Positions 47,230 to 59,477 of a DNA stretch of 64,000 nt are shown one piece after another; within the stretch, counting starts at the first letter, position 1, and each line of letters opens with the position of its first letter. The notes beneath the pieces were generated by a model. It was not told the DNA's origin. It was given only the letters and a program-made list of their open reading frames with translations, and ran no database searches. The position numbers were made by a program, and so were the translations under genes. Origin of the DNA: Lasioglossum baleicum (lineage: Eukaryota > Arthropoda > Insecta > Hymenoptera > Halictidae); the NCBI RefSeq assembly GCF_051020765.1, contig NC_134948.1, forward strand, positions 4,890,501 to 4,954,500, in the 5' to 3' direction.

Positions 47230-50169
47230 CATTCGATCGTGTTTGGAAATGTAGATAACAGAGTAGAAAGTAATTATTTGAATAAAAATAAATTTTTAAA
47301 AAATACCACGTTTTGCAAACGGACTAAAAAGTATTTTTAGCGAAGAGAAAAGAATTTTTAGGAAAGAGAAGCGAAACAGTTTCACATCTTTTGTTATTTC
47401 TCCGATCTTTCGAGATCGAAAGACGATTATGATTGAACCTGCAGATAATGGAGCCGGAAAAAAAGGTAAAGGTTCGAAAAAATAGTCGAAGCGAAAGGAT
47501 TTCGTTTCCACTGTTTTCTTGTCGAACCTTCCCTGGATTCAAAGACGATTATATTGTTCGAAGATGTGTATAACAAGGTCGAAAACAGGTACGGCAGGCG
47601 ATGCTTTGGAGCGTAGCTGATCGTCTGGCCGCGGCGTAAACCAGCAGCGTTAGTATGTTTACGCGAGTCGCGAGGAGAGGAGAGGATGCGTCGTTGGCTT
47701 TCCACTCGGTGGAAGAAGTGTCCGCGGTGGCTTAGTAATCGTTCCAGTCGAACGCATCGCGCCGTTAAACTCGGTTCAGACATTTTCCTTCGGAACGATA
47801 ACTGAAAACCAAATAGAACCGCGCGACGCTTCGGAATATCGGCACGTCTGCTTTAATGCGGCTCTTTCTTCCTCGTTTCTCTCTCTCTCTCTCCCTCTTT
47901 CTCAGTCGCAGAGCTCTTCTCGCGGCGGAATCGGTTTCTAATTCGATACGGTTTCAAATTCCACGTCGCCTAAGCCGCTGCTCCCCGTGGGCGTCGAGGG
48001 AAGATCCAGGACTTCCTGGATGTGTCGCTTCCAATCGAACTTTCTGCAATTTTTGGTATTGGCTGGCAGAATTAGACGCAGTTCTCTCACGAAGAATTCC
48101 TGAAGAATATCGTTGTGCTAAATACATACTACGTTCCTGGTTTTCAATTCATTCATCCATCAAAAAGATTGATCGTTGAATTTTTAAAAGAAATATGGTG
48201 CATCTCGAAACGGTGAATCTTTGGATAACGAGGAATTTAGTAAATGTTCCATGAAACGCAGTTGCGTCGGAGGACGTTACGTTTGTATCATGCAACTTTA
48301 AAATTATTATAAACTTTGACTCGTTCCTCGTGTCAATTTGACACAGTTTTCCCGAAATAAGTTATACTGTTCTGTTATTTTTATTATTATTATTATTTAT
48401 TATGCACGGACCGAGGTCCATTTACAATAGAATAAAGACTTAACATAAATTACTAAGAAAGGACATGCATAAAAGAAAAAAAAAACTATTGGTATAAAGG
48501 TACTGATATTATGAGTTAATCCTGCGTAATTTTTTTTTGGAAGTTTGTAACGACCCATTAAAACAGTTATTTGTAGGTAAATTTTCCCGAAACTTTGTGT
48601 GATAGTCCAGGATCCAGGGCCTATTTTTACAATTGATTACAATCCAGCTAATTTTCCGTGAGTAGCTTCATTTCGATGAGACGCTCAACTTTTTCTCTTA
48701 AAAATTTTTGATTGTGGTAGCTAACAGGGGTAGCAGGGATAAAATACATCGAAAAACACAACATAACATAACCGAGAAACCTAAGATGTAAATGTTAACT
48801 CGTCAAATTTGTTGTATTTTGTATCACTGTGTCAGTTCGACTCCAGGGGACAGATTCAGTTCGTGAAACGAATGTTCGGATGAGGGTGAAAATCGTTAAT
48901 TCTGGGTCTTCCGATTGGCTTCCTAGGAATAGCAACCCCTAATTAATCAATAGATGCAAAAAGTCGACTAATAAACGTCCGAGCTGCACAAGCTGGACAT
49001 TGACTGCGGAACGTCTTCTTCGGTGACTTCTAGAATGCGGAAATTTCTAGAATAGAAAAAAATTGATGGAACCGAGGAAGGAAGACTGTACAAAGAGCAG
49101 CATGCATATTTCAGGTGGCACACGCTCCGACCGAAAGTATCCGGCAACGTTCTAGGGGTGCAGGATCTTCGGATCCGGATAACGACGGTCCCGAAAATAC
49201 CTCGGGCAGACTAGAAATAACTGCGGTAACGATGCAAATCGGGGTAGGAAGCTCGCGAAAAGGAAATCAATCGTGTCGGTGACAGTTTTCGCCGGCGAAT
49301 CGCGGCTCGCTGGGAGGACATCGATCCTCGGAGGGATTCTTCCGGTGGCTGGTCTGTCCAACTTCAAATCCGAAAGATCTCTAGAACGTGGGATCGATAC
49401 GGCTCGAGATGAACCGGAGCGGATGACGCGAGATCGTGGACGCCGATCGTGGATTGCGGATTCCCGAGGGGACTCGACCAACGAGTAGAATGGTTACTCG
49501 TTCTCCATCCTCTCCCCTCACTCTCTCTCTCTCTTTTCCGCTCTTCGTCGATTCTCTTCGTCGATTCTCTGCGTCGCACGAGCACGGAACAGCGAGCAAC
49601 GAAGAAACCACGAAGAAAAGAGACCAAACGCTGCACCGAGGGGGGGGGGAGAGAGAGAGAGAGAGGGTTGGCAATGGACATCGAAGGAGAGGGAAGAGAG
49701 AGAACCGGTGGACGGTAGTCTCGGGGTGTGGCGACTACACCGATTACGGCTAGCCTAGGAACAGCTATCTTCCTCGCGTCGCGAGTCTAGACTTGCAATA
49801 CGCTCGTGCCTTCCTCCTTTCTCCGCGAGCGCATAACCCGACACGATTCCGCACGTTAACGAGCTGGATCCGATTAATTCTTTACACGTAGACCATGCTT
49901 TCCATTGGTCCCTCTTTTTTCGACGCCCACGGATTTTTCTTCCACGGCGACTCGGCTGCTGGAGAATTCGTTCTGGGTCCCCGGCGGGGCTAAAATGTGG
50001 AAAAGATAAGCGAATATATTCTCGGAAAGGTTCTTCAGTCTGCGCCCTGCTCCAGGCAACGATTAGACTGCGGAACTCTATGCAAAAAAAAGAAACACAT
50101 ATTTTCCTTTCCTGAGCTTCGGGTAACACGGGACTCTCCGTCTTTTCAATAGTTTCAGGTAACTTTGGG
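47230..50169. other. Interval without a supported gene
   Basis: A (TTATTA)n stretch at 48380-48402 next to cacggaccgaggtccattta may be the tail of a minus-strand non-LTR element; this is weak. 49500-49680 is CT- then GA-rich. A MITE left end stands alone at 50064. Confidence 0.4.
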
Positions 50170-50993
50170 CAGAGTTGGGCAAACGCTAGTCACAATTATG
50201 ATTATTGACTAATAACTTCATAAACTCTACAAAAGTGACTAATAATTAATGACTAAGTTAATACTTGAGCGTGACTATGAGTAATGACTACATAAGTATT
50301 TGAGCGTAATGACTAATGAATAATTACTAAATTTTTATCAAGCATGAATATTGAGTACTGAATATACTGGCGTAACTAATGACTAAATACGCAATCAGAA
50401 TTTCACTATGACTAATGACTAAAAATGGTTATAAGTTAAAATAAGACATAATAATAACAAAAACAATTATCCTATTATAGTTTATAAACATATAATATAC
50501 AGATTATGACACGTTTGGTCACTGCAAATTCCGATATAGTTTAAGTATACATATTAATTTACCCTACATACGAATTTACTCACCTTATATACTAATTTAC
50601 CCTAACTAATGATTAATCATAACTAATAAGTAGACTGCGGATCTTTATACAAAATGAAAACTTTCTACCTGAATCGCAACAAGCTGGGCTGAAATAAATA
50701 TTTAATTTCTTGCTGAATATATGTTTAACAAGTAGAAAATAATATGCTATGTAGTACAATTAAATTCTTCAAATTATTTTACTGTCAAAAATTAGACCTG
50801 CCCATTTCTATCATAAATGCATAAAATCCGCCGTCTACTAATAAGCAATAACTAACGATTACTTAGAGCTGTGACTAACTAGCGCCACGTAGCTACGACC
50901 AACTAATCAAATAGTTTTATCTAATGACTATTTTGCTATGACTAATAATCACAATCAGATTATTAGTCATTTTTAACTACTAGTTCTACTCTG
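50170..50993. mobile_element. hAT-like element full of ACTAAT motifs, host of a nested MITE
   Basis: Begins cagagttgggcaaacgctag followed by tcac, and ends agttctactctg; inverted, the right end gives cagagtagaactagtagtta. The interior is packed with gactaataa and taatgacta motifs at 50200-50420 and again at 50870-50970, in both orientations. The flanking 8-mers do not match, so the exact ends are uncertain. MITE copy B is inserted within it. Confidence 0.6.
50631..50837. mobile_element. Complete hAT MITE, TAGACTGCGG family (copy B, 207 bp), nested
   Basis: Ends tagactgcggatctttata and ataaaatccgccgtcta. The 8 bases on each side are identical (ctaataag at 50623-50630 and 50838-50845). Confidence 0.92.
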
Positions 50994-51989
50994 CTTGAGA
51001 GATATGATCGTGGGAAAAGAGATCTTGAGGAAATCCAAAATGGAGGGCCTCCGACTGTCAGATAGATCAGTGCGACCTGGAGTGCAATTTCTATGTTCTA
51101 CGCGCCGCGCGTCCTCTATTTCCATCCGGGGGCAATATTTTGCACAGTACGAAGGCTGTGCACTGCGATTCTAGAAAAAAGGAACAGTCCTCGGCAAAAG
51201 TGGGACAGCGTGGGACCTTCGGTTGTCATCTAGATCGTCGCAGGCTGCGATATCGTCGCGAGACTGGGAGGGCGGCCTGTTAGCGCGACGGTATACGTCT
51301 TCGTGGTCGTTGGTACGGGTAACAGGGGGTTGCACAGAGTGTGAGGCAGGAGGGGGTTGTGCGGAGAGGGGTGGTTGAGAGAGAGAGAGAGGGTTGGTCG
51401 GGGGTTGCTAGGCCGGTGGTGGCGGTAACGCGATAAACGGATTAACGGCGAACTCGAACCCGAGGCCGTAGTTTGGTGGTCGGGCATCGCGGCACTAGGG
51501 ATCAACCTTTACCGAGGAGACTCGTTAATAGAACGCACCAGCACATATATGTACGTCCATGTACGCCAGAGAGAGAGAGCACAAAGTCGATCTCTCTCTC
51601 CTTATAGATACATGACTCTCTCGCAACAACATCTACGAGGAAACTGGAGGAAAGCTGCCGTCGGGTCTCGCCTCTTCAGATTTAAAAGAAGATTACGACC
51701 CCTAGGGAAAAGAGAGAGAGGAGAGAGACGCGTCGCAGCCGAAACGAACGTTACCGATCGACTGGCAAAGGTCCGATTAGACTCGCGACCCCCTCTGAAC
51801 ACTCTGAACCCGAAGAATATTCCGAATTTCGAAGCATCGAGAAAAATCGCCGGGATGCACTCTGCTTTTAACGAGCTGGACGATGGTCAAAGTTCCCGGC
51901 CAGAGTACGTACGAGTTCCTCCATTTTTGATGGTATCGAGCCTGACTGTTAGACTGCGGATCGTCGTGCAAAGTTGAAATTTTGTTGTT
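50994..51989. other. Interval without a supported gene
   Basis: GA-rich runs at 51378-51392 and 51570-51582. A MITE left end at 51950 (tagactgcggatcgtcg) abuts the tandem repeat that follows. Confidence 0.45.
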
Positions 51990-52460
51990 GCAAAAGTTAT
52001 TTAAATAATTGTACAACTTTCAATCTTTCTGATTTTCGAGATTATAAGATCCGTGAGGATCGATCAACGAATCTATTTCTTTGGGTATGTATCTGTGGTT
52101 GTAAGGAAAAAAGTATTTTGTAGATTTACGTATTTACCGGAAGAAAGTTATTTAAATAATTGTACAACTTTCAATCTTTCTGATTCTCGAGATTATAAGA
52201 TCCGTGAGAAATCGTTCAACGAATTTATTTCTTTGGGTATGTATCTCTGCTTGCAAGGAAAAAAGTATTTTATAGATTTACGTATTTACCAGAAAAAAGT
52301 CATTTACATAATTGTACAACTTTCAATCCTCCTGATTATCGAGATTATAAGATCCGTGAGGAATCGTCCAACAAAATTCTTTGGGTACATATTGTACATA
52401 TCTGTGGTTGTAAGGAAAAAAGTATTTCATAGATTTACGTATTTACCGGAACAAAAGTCG
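51990..52460. repeat. Tandem repeat, ~151-bp unit, about three copies
   Basis: The motif caatctttctgatt (or caatcctcctgatt) recurs at 52021, 52172 and 52324, spacing 151 and 152 bp. Each unit also holds aattgtacaacttt, gagattataagatccgtgag, ttctttgggtatgtatct and ttacgtatttacc. It stays open over most of its length on the plus strand (52053-52517), but the reading frame is not conserved between units because 151 is not a multiple of three. Confidence 0.85.
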
Positions 52461-52519
52461 CGAAAACAAATTCGAAAGGCTCCAAAAGTATTGCAATTTG
52501 ACCGACGTCCTATGTGACA

Positions 52520-53535
52520 GAATTAATGATCAAGACGCGTCAATATCTCGAGCGTATTTGACACACATGCGGCATTCTTCCTTACAACCGCCGATATTAT
52601 AACAAAAATTTCGATAGGGACACTCCCGTCATTTTTCTAAAGTAATCTAAAGTGGTCACTTTTGGCGCTGCGTAAACCTTAAGTGTCCGGTGCCAGGGGA
52701 ATTCCCCCTACGGTCGAGTTCCGTGCAGCGGATAGAATCGTAACGATCCGGCGTGTTACGGGCAATTAATAAGCCCGCGTGGCGTCGCGTCGCTCCGGGT
52801 CGTGACGCGACGCGTCGAACGGCAGTCGCCGAATTAAACGGTGGCGCGGCGCTATGGCACGGCGAGGAGGCAGGCAGCGCGAACGTTTAATTGGCCCGAG
52901 AGACCCGTTTTCGCTGGGAAGGTCCTCCCTTCTATACCTTGAACGTGGAAAGCGCGGCAGGGCGCGAGACGTTGGAAGGACACAGGAAGGGAAGCGGTAA
53001 ACTTCCAGAACAATGGGAGTCCACAAACTGCAGTGAAATAAAAAATTTTCTATGATATGATGTCACTGTTTTAAATTACAAGTTCGAACCTTTAACTTTC
53101 TGTTTCTCGTACTCCACTTTCTATATAATTGTTTACACGGAACTTTATAAATTCTTTTATTGAATAAAATAACTGCATCAATGTAAAATAAATATTTGCT
53201 GGCGTGGTCGACACCTTTGTTTATGATTGAAACACTGAATTTCAAGTTTTGAGACTGTGAATATGTAAATATCATATGCGAAAACCTATCACCACCGGTC
53301 AAATAACCGGTTCCAGATTTCTTATTGTTCAATTATTGAAATTATTAAGATGTAAAGGAAGAAATGCAGGATTTTTGTTCCTTTGTTGCAATTGCAATTT
53401 TATACCAATAAATATTTACCTTCGTTTAATGAGTTATATGTCATTTTGAAGCTTGTTTCACGCTCTATTTAATCATGCTTTTGATACTGAATTTTATTCA
53501 AATTTTTATCAAATTATTTGGCTTTTATTTCAGGA
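52520..53535. other. Interval without a supported gene
   Basis: GC-rich at 52780-52990, AT-rich afterwards; no recognised element or exon. Confidence 0.45.
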
Positions 53536-53661
53536 TGTGAAAAAACGCGATTTTCGCATTATATCTTTTTCTACGAGTTCAAACTGGGCCGAAGTGCCGC
53601 TCAAGCGGCTCGGAATATCAACAAAGTATGTGGCGAAGGAACTGTCAACAAATGCACAGCT
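53536..53661 (+). pseudogene. Mariner transposase fragment, N-terminal helix-turn-helix part
   Basis: One frame of 42 codons reads CEKTRFSHYIFFYEFKLGRS followed by AAQAARNINKVCGEGTVNKC. This is the mariner-family DNA-binding start (pattern FxxGxxAxxAARNIxxVxGEGTV). It ends abruptly in AT-rich sequence; the catalytic DD34D region and the terminal repeats are not found nearby. A decayed, truncated insertion. Confidence 0.78.
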
Positions 53662-53855
53662 TTATATTTTTAAATAATATTAAATTCTCTGTAAAATATT
53701 AAGTTCAATACTGTTCCCCTGGATAATATTAAAATCAATTCTCATAATAATTTAATGTTACTATTAAACAATATTAAATTATATAAAATTCATTTTCATA
53801 TTATTGTTTTTATTGTAACAATATTAATAAAATCGTTTTTTATGCGAGTTATAAC

Positions 53856-54056
53856 TGGACTGCGGATTTTTATGCAAAATAAAAAATGTTTGCTTTATTT
53901 GCAAAGCACAAGTGCCGAATAAAAAGATTTTTCATCATTTAATTGTCTTATTAAACTGAAACTAATACGCTGATGTCCTTAAATCTTTTTAATATCACCA
54001 CTGCTTCAAACTGTGCGTAGCCATTTTTATCATAACTGCATAAAATCCGCAGTCTA
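53856..54056. mobile_element. Complete hAT MITE, TAGACTGCGG family (copy C, 201 bp)
   Basis: Ends tggactgcggatttttatgc and gcataaaatccgcagtcta. The 8-bp duplication gttataac is exact on both sides (53848-53855, 54057-54064). Confidence 0.92.
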
Positions 54057-54064
54057 GTTATAAC

Positions 54065-55355
54065 ACTTTAAAAACATAGGTTTAAATCCTGCATTTCTTT
54101 CTTTACAACCTGATATAATATAAAGATGCTTTCGTGACAAATGATTAGATAGATATATTCAATAAATTTTTATTAATATTTCGAATAAATTTAATCTTGT
54201 GATTTTTATAACGCAACATATACCGGCTACTTTTGAAGCTTGGTAGATTTTTATTGTTAACCAGTGCGTACAGTGTATCCGCCCCCCAAAAAGATAAGAG
54301 AAGTAACAGTGCGTCGCCACAGAATTCATGGTGTCGGTGTCGACAGTTTCTCGGCAACGCAGCGATCGCGTACGGGCAGAAGTTGTTGCAAATGTTGAGA
54401 TTTATAAGGTAAACAAAAATCGTCGGGTAGGTAGCTGTTCTGCGGAGACTTCGGCGAGACTTCCATCGCATCGGCTCGGGTTGGCGCGCTCTTTGGAACT
54501 GTCGTCTCCATCGGGTACCACTCGATCGATCGACGGCAAACTCAACGTGCCGCGTACTTTTCACGATAAGGTGCAGGATAGACGAGGAGCAAGGGCGGGA
54601 CGAAGACACGGGGGGTAGGGGGGACGACGACGAGGAGGAGGACGAGGACGAGGATGAGGAGAGGACGTGGAGGAGGAGGAGGAGGAGGGAAAGAGCGAGT
54701 TTGCCCGGTGGCTTCGGCATTGATCGTTCCCAGAAGGAGAGAAGGAGGCGAGAGAAACGAAGAAGAGGCGTACACGAGAAATTCGAGACGCCCGGCGTCG
54801 CCCGGCGGCGAAACGTTATCCGGTATGCAAGAAAGGACGTCCTCATTAGCGAGACCCGACGTCGTTTCAGCTCAACAGGAGCGATCGTGCCACGGCACCG
54901 CGCGATATCCCGTCAACTCGGCTTCGTTTGCCGCCGCACAACTAGTTGCACGCTGAATACTCGCGATTTTAGACGCGGCCACACCGACAAGATACCGTCG
55001 GTCCCTAATATCAACGCCGTTTCTTCGGTTCTTGACCATTCGAACGATTCTTTGGCCCCTCGACGTCGACTTTCGGTCGAAACCGCGCGAAAATCGGAAA
55101 AACCAAAGCCTCGAACTTTCATTCTTACTGGATCTATCGATCTCATGCGTGGGAAGATCGTACAGGGTACGAAGTGTCCAACTCTGAACTTGATCACCGC
55201 ACGCTCCACACCACTTTCATTTATTTCCTTCGTGAAAGCTATCAGCGACGATTGTTAGTTAATAACGAAGTTCTCACCTTACAGTGTAATCTAGTTCGTT
55301 TCGGCGGTAATAAATTGGTGTGCCACTAGTTTTATGACAATTATTTAAAAAGAAA
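54065..55355. other. Interval without a supported gene; GGA/GAC-rich tract
   Basis: 54595-54700 is a purine-rich ggacgaggacgagg tract. A 185-codon plus-strand ORF (54701-55258) has no recognised domain and is overlapped by a long antisense frame. Confidence 0.4.
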
Positions 55356-55555
55356 CTTTTTAAAAACCACGCTTACATAAGGAGAAAATAATCTTTTTGG
55401 ACATCAGTGACTATAAATAAAAGCGTGGAGCGCTAAACTATATTGACGTAATCTTCGTGGGCGCTCCACGCTTTTATTTATAGCCACTATAATGTCTAGA
55501 AAAATTAGTTTCTCCTTTTTAGTGTATTTTAATGTAAGCGTGGTTTTTAAAAAGC
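55356..55555. mobile_element. Foldback MITE (200 bp), CACGCTTACAT ends
   Basis: Perfect 23-bp terminal inverted repeats begin ctttttaaaaaccacgctta and return as taagcgtggtttttaaaaag. A second, inner pair (ctataaataaaagcgtgga and gctccacgcttttatttata) closes most of the element into a hairpin. No ORF. Confidence 0.82.
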
Positions 55556-57319
55556 TTTTTTATATATTTTCTTTATTTTCGACTTTTTAGTTTTTTTTTT
55601 AATGGAACGATACAGTAATGCTGGCATGAAATAGTAAGATATGGAAATACGCGAGATACAATGAGCGGATGACTCCGAGAGACGACGTCTCTTGTCCGAA
55701 ATGGAACTAAATGAACGGAACATCACAACTACACTGAGCTCCTTCGGTGCGAAGTGGGCCAGTGGAGTGGGGAGCGCTGGCGCGCGGAGTGGGGATCGCT
55801 GAACGCGATCACGTACTACCGAGCGTAGCGCGGCGAGGTGTGACGGTGAATACAATACAAACATTTTTTTTCTCCTAGACGCACAGTTTTTATTTTAAAT
55901 TTGTTTTTTTAATATTACATTGTCATCCAGTTCTGAGCTATGTTAAAAGTTTCAAGTCTCTAGCTCATCGGGAAGTGGTTTGAAATTCGATTACAAGATT
56001 TGACGCGTACAACAACTCGGCAAGCTAATATAAGCGTGGTAATAATAAAGTAGCTTCCTTTTGAATGTCGGCTCCGAAAAATGATCATTATTTTCATATA
56101 ATATCCGACAAATTTGTATTAAACACGACTCCCCTTCATTTAATTCCACATTTGAGGCCACCCAATGCAAAACTGGTGTAAATCATTATTCGTCTGTTAG
56201 CTCGTCGTTAAACGAAATGATTGTAATGTAATTCTAGCAGAGCTTGCATAAGACAAACGCAACATCCTTCCATATTATTGTGTTCTATAGAACTTTCACT
56301 GAATTCCTCGTTATCCAATGATCAGCTGTTTCGACTGGCACCACTTCTGCGTTGATCGACTTATTCGGGTGCACATTTATTTGGTCAGTGCAAGATGTGC
56401 AAAGCAAAAAAGTATCGATTGTCTAGTGGCCACGTCTACAGTCTACGGGTTCGATTCGAGCAGACGTCGATGCAACCAGGAAAATCGCAAGAAAAGGAGC
56501 TAAAAGAGCGAGACGCGGCCGCCTTAACGAATCCTCTTCTTCTTCTTCTTCTTCTTCGTGCGGCGAGCAATGCTTTCCATCGATCGATGGTCGTTCGAGT
56601 CTCACAGACGTCGAGTCTCTTTTCGTTATCTCTGCGGACGGCGTGTTGCCGTGCATAAGCGGCCGCAGAGACCGCATCTACTGCACGATACCACGGTGCG
56701 CTGCAGCTCGAGACCGTACACTCGAATAAGTATACCGGGTCTGAGTTAACGCGATCCGTTTCTACTTTGGAACCGTTGCTCCGCGATAGGCAGCACGCGT
56801 TGTTCTATTCGGATGCCCGAGGTATTCGGGACATCGCACAGTGGGGTATTTGGGGTAGTGGGGTATTAAAAAGTTTCGCCATCTACATATTTACTATTGA
56901 AATAATAAATTACATCGTTCTCGCATAATATACATGCGAAAATCATTTTTTCGGAGCAATTATTCTCGTGAATCTTGCCGCTGGATCGACACTAGAGGAA
57001 AAATCTCTTAGGGCGTGAGACGTTTTCGAAAGTTTCGGTGGAACCGAGCCGCGACGAATTGGATCACGCGAGTTTAGGCGATGCAGACTGAAGATCCTCG
57101 AACCTAGCCAGGCATAGTCTTATTTTTGCCTTTCGCCGCCGCAGGGCTTAATAATTTCAATAATTCTGAAAAGAATAACATAGTGATAGTAGGTTTAGCG
57201 TCAATACTATAGTATGCAACTGGTAGGCTATAATAACAATGACAAAAGAATATTTCCTCGAGGTGTGACGAATTAGGCTCCTCCCTAATTATCAGCCGGG
57301 GTGTCGTCGACCGATATCG
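55556..57319. other. Interval without a supported gene
   Basis: Mixed composition. A (CTT)n run lies at 56537-56556. At 56413-56460 gtctagtggccac and gggttcgattcgagc resemble polymerase III A and B boxes, but no tRNA fold or SINE body could be confirmed. Confidence 0.4.
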
Positions 57320-57794
57320 TCATCCTCTGCATTCCGAACGGCGCGGTTCTAACGCGTTCTCCGGATAGTTCGGAGCGCGTGCAGAGGTCTTCTGCGTAAC
57401 ATCCTCTCCGCATTTTTCCCCGAAAATCGGTGAAAAGCCTGTCGCTCCACCTCCGCGGTAATTCTCGAGCTTAAATATCCAGGTCTTTGGAGGGCGTGCA
57501 AATTGCGGGCGGCAACCGGGGTTGATCGTAGTCCGGCGAAGATGGATTTCGAGGCCGGAAACGGCGGTGGAAGATTCGACTGGGGCTGGTTCGCGGCGCG
57601 TGCAGTGAGAGAAAAAGAGAGAGGGAGAGAGAGAGCGGCGCGACGTCAGTTTGTCGCGCTCACGAACACACACGGAACGACACAGAGGAGGCACGACAGT
57701 GTCGCGCGTAGGCGGAGGAAACGGCACTCTGACACGCCGCGGCGGTCGGCCGACAGGCCGGAACGTTGGCACGCCGAGGCAGGCAGGCAGAAGC

Positions 57795-57827
<33 letters not shown>

Positions 57828-59470
57828 GAGAACAGGGGGCAGGCAGGCTGGTAGCCTGACACGCACGCTCTTTCACCTATACATGCTCGTCGGCGTGCAC
57901 GTCAGTAGGTTGCGTGGGTAGAGCGTTTCGCGCCGCGCGTGCCGACGGACACCTTCCCCTCGCCTCTCCGCCCCTTGGCCACAGCCACCGCCGACTCTCC
58001 TCTTCCTCTCTGTTCCCCCTTGTCTTTCCTCTCACTCGTCTCTCGTTTCTGGCGTCGCCTTACCGGCTCACACGTTCTCTCGCTCTCCTCGTCCTGGCTC
58101 CTCGTCGCTCTCGTTTCCCCTCGAGCGGCATCGCCTCATCGCTTTCCCAGCCACCCCACGGTCGTTCTTTCTTCGGTCCATCCGCTCGACCTCTCTCTCT
58201 CTCTCTCTCCGTTCGACCATCCCTCGATCTCTCTCCCACTCTGTTCCTCTCGCGGTCTCTGTCCCGTGCCATCAACTATAAAGCGGCCGCCGCCCGTCTC
58301 TCGCCGCTTGCCGCTCACCGCCTATCGTTTGCTGGCCGCCGCCAGTCGCGCCCGCCCGCCCCCCCGACCACCCGGTTCTAGGTACCCACCCGCACACGGC
58401 GTCGCCCGACGCCACCCGACGCCCGCCCGTTTCCACCCTCTCTCGCTCTATCTCTCTTTCTCTCTGGCTTTCCCTCTCTCCTCTCCTCTCTGCCCGCCTC
58501 GAGGGCTCATCGCCTCGACGAGCCGAACAGCACGGATCGAGCTTGCCCCTGTATGTGCGACGGTACTTGCCTCGAACTCTCGACCAGCGCGCGCGCCGCG
58601 ATGCGAGAGTCGATTCGGGCCACGCCGCGCGCCGCGCCGCTCCGCTTCGTGCCGTGCCGTGCTCAGCCACGCCGCGCGCCGCGCCGGGCTGTACCGTGTC
58701 GCGTCGACCCGTGCCACGCCACTTTACGACCACGCCGTGCTGGCTCGTGCCGTGCCAGCACCGACAACGAGCCATCATCAGCCCACACCCCTCCGCGCCA
58801 CCTTTCCTCGGCGAGTCGTCGTAACTCCCTGCATCGCGCGGCGTTATCCTCACCCATATCCAGTCGCACGCACACGACCCGTTCCCCCGCGTCTCTCTCC
58901 CACTCTCTCTCTCTCTTCTTTCTTCCTCTTTCTTTCTCTTTGTCGTTATCTCACTCTTTCTCGCTCTCACTCTCTCTCTCTCTGTCACTGCCACACCGCC
59001 GCTCACCGTTCCGTTACCACCACCGCCGCCTTTTCGTTCGTCGCGTGAGACGCCAACCTCCACCACCGCGAGATATAGACATACCGGCGATGAATACCAC
59101 GACAGACAGATAGACGAGATGCACCGGATAGCACACCGACGCGATCCAACGGATCGGACCGGGTTTGATCGACGCCGAGACCGAGGAATGCTCGCGACGA
59201 TTAGTTTTTACGCGTTCTTCGACAAATCGGTCGGCGTTACACCTCGCTCGCTTCGACCAGCCTCGTGGCAATGCTCGCGGGAACGAGAATGCAGTCCTAG
59301 TTTTGCTAGCGCGATCGTCCGAAATGAGAATGCGGTCTCTGTTTTGCCAGCGCCGTGGTCCAAAGTCAGAATGCAGTCGTAGTTTTGGTAGCGCGGTCGT
59401 CGAAGAATGGGGATGATAGACCTCTTCCATAAATTGCGTTGACTTTTTGCACTGGGAGCTATTTTTACTT
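57320..59470. other. GC-rich island with purine-to-pyrimidine switch; no supported exon
   Basis: 57600-57840 is GA-rich (gagaga runs at 57797-57822), and from 57950 the plus strand is CT-rich to 59000, with gccacgcc-type repeats at 58620-58735. A 369-codon plus-strand frame (57939-59048) is Ser/Leu/Arg/Pro-rich, reflecting the ctctct and ccgcc composition, and has no domain. It could be a CpG-rich promoter or 5' UTR of a gene outside the window. Confidence 0.45.
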
Positions 59471-59477
59471 GAAAATT

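Noticed and set aside
48360..48500. 3' tail of a minus-strand non-LTR retrotransposon at the (TTATTA)n run
   Set aside because: Only a simple repeat and a short flanking motif are visible; no reverse transcriptase or endonuclease coding remnant was found.
52053..52517. 154-codon plus-strand ORF
   Set aside because: It lies in the 151-bp tandem repeat, and each repeat is read in a different frame.
54701..55258. 185-codon plus-strand ORF
   Set aside because: No domain, no splice context, and part of it is a purine tract; left as unannotated rather than a gene.
57939..59048. 369-codon plus-strand ORF
   Set aside because: Ser/Leu/Arg/Pro-rich product of CT-rich simple sequence; an antisense frame of 264 codons covers the same DNA and neither shows a domain.
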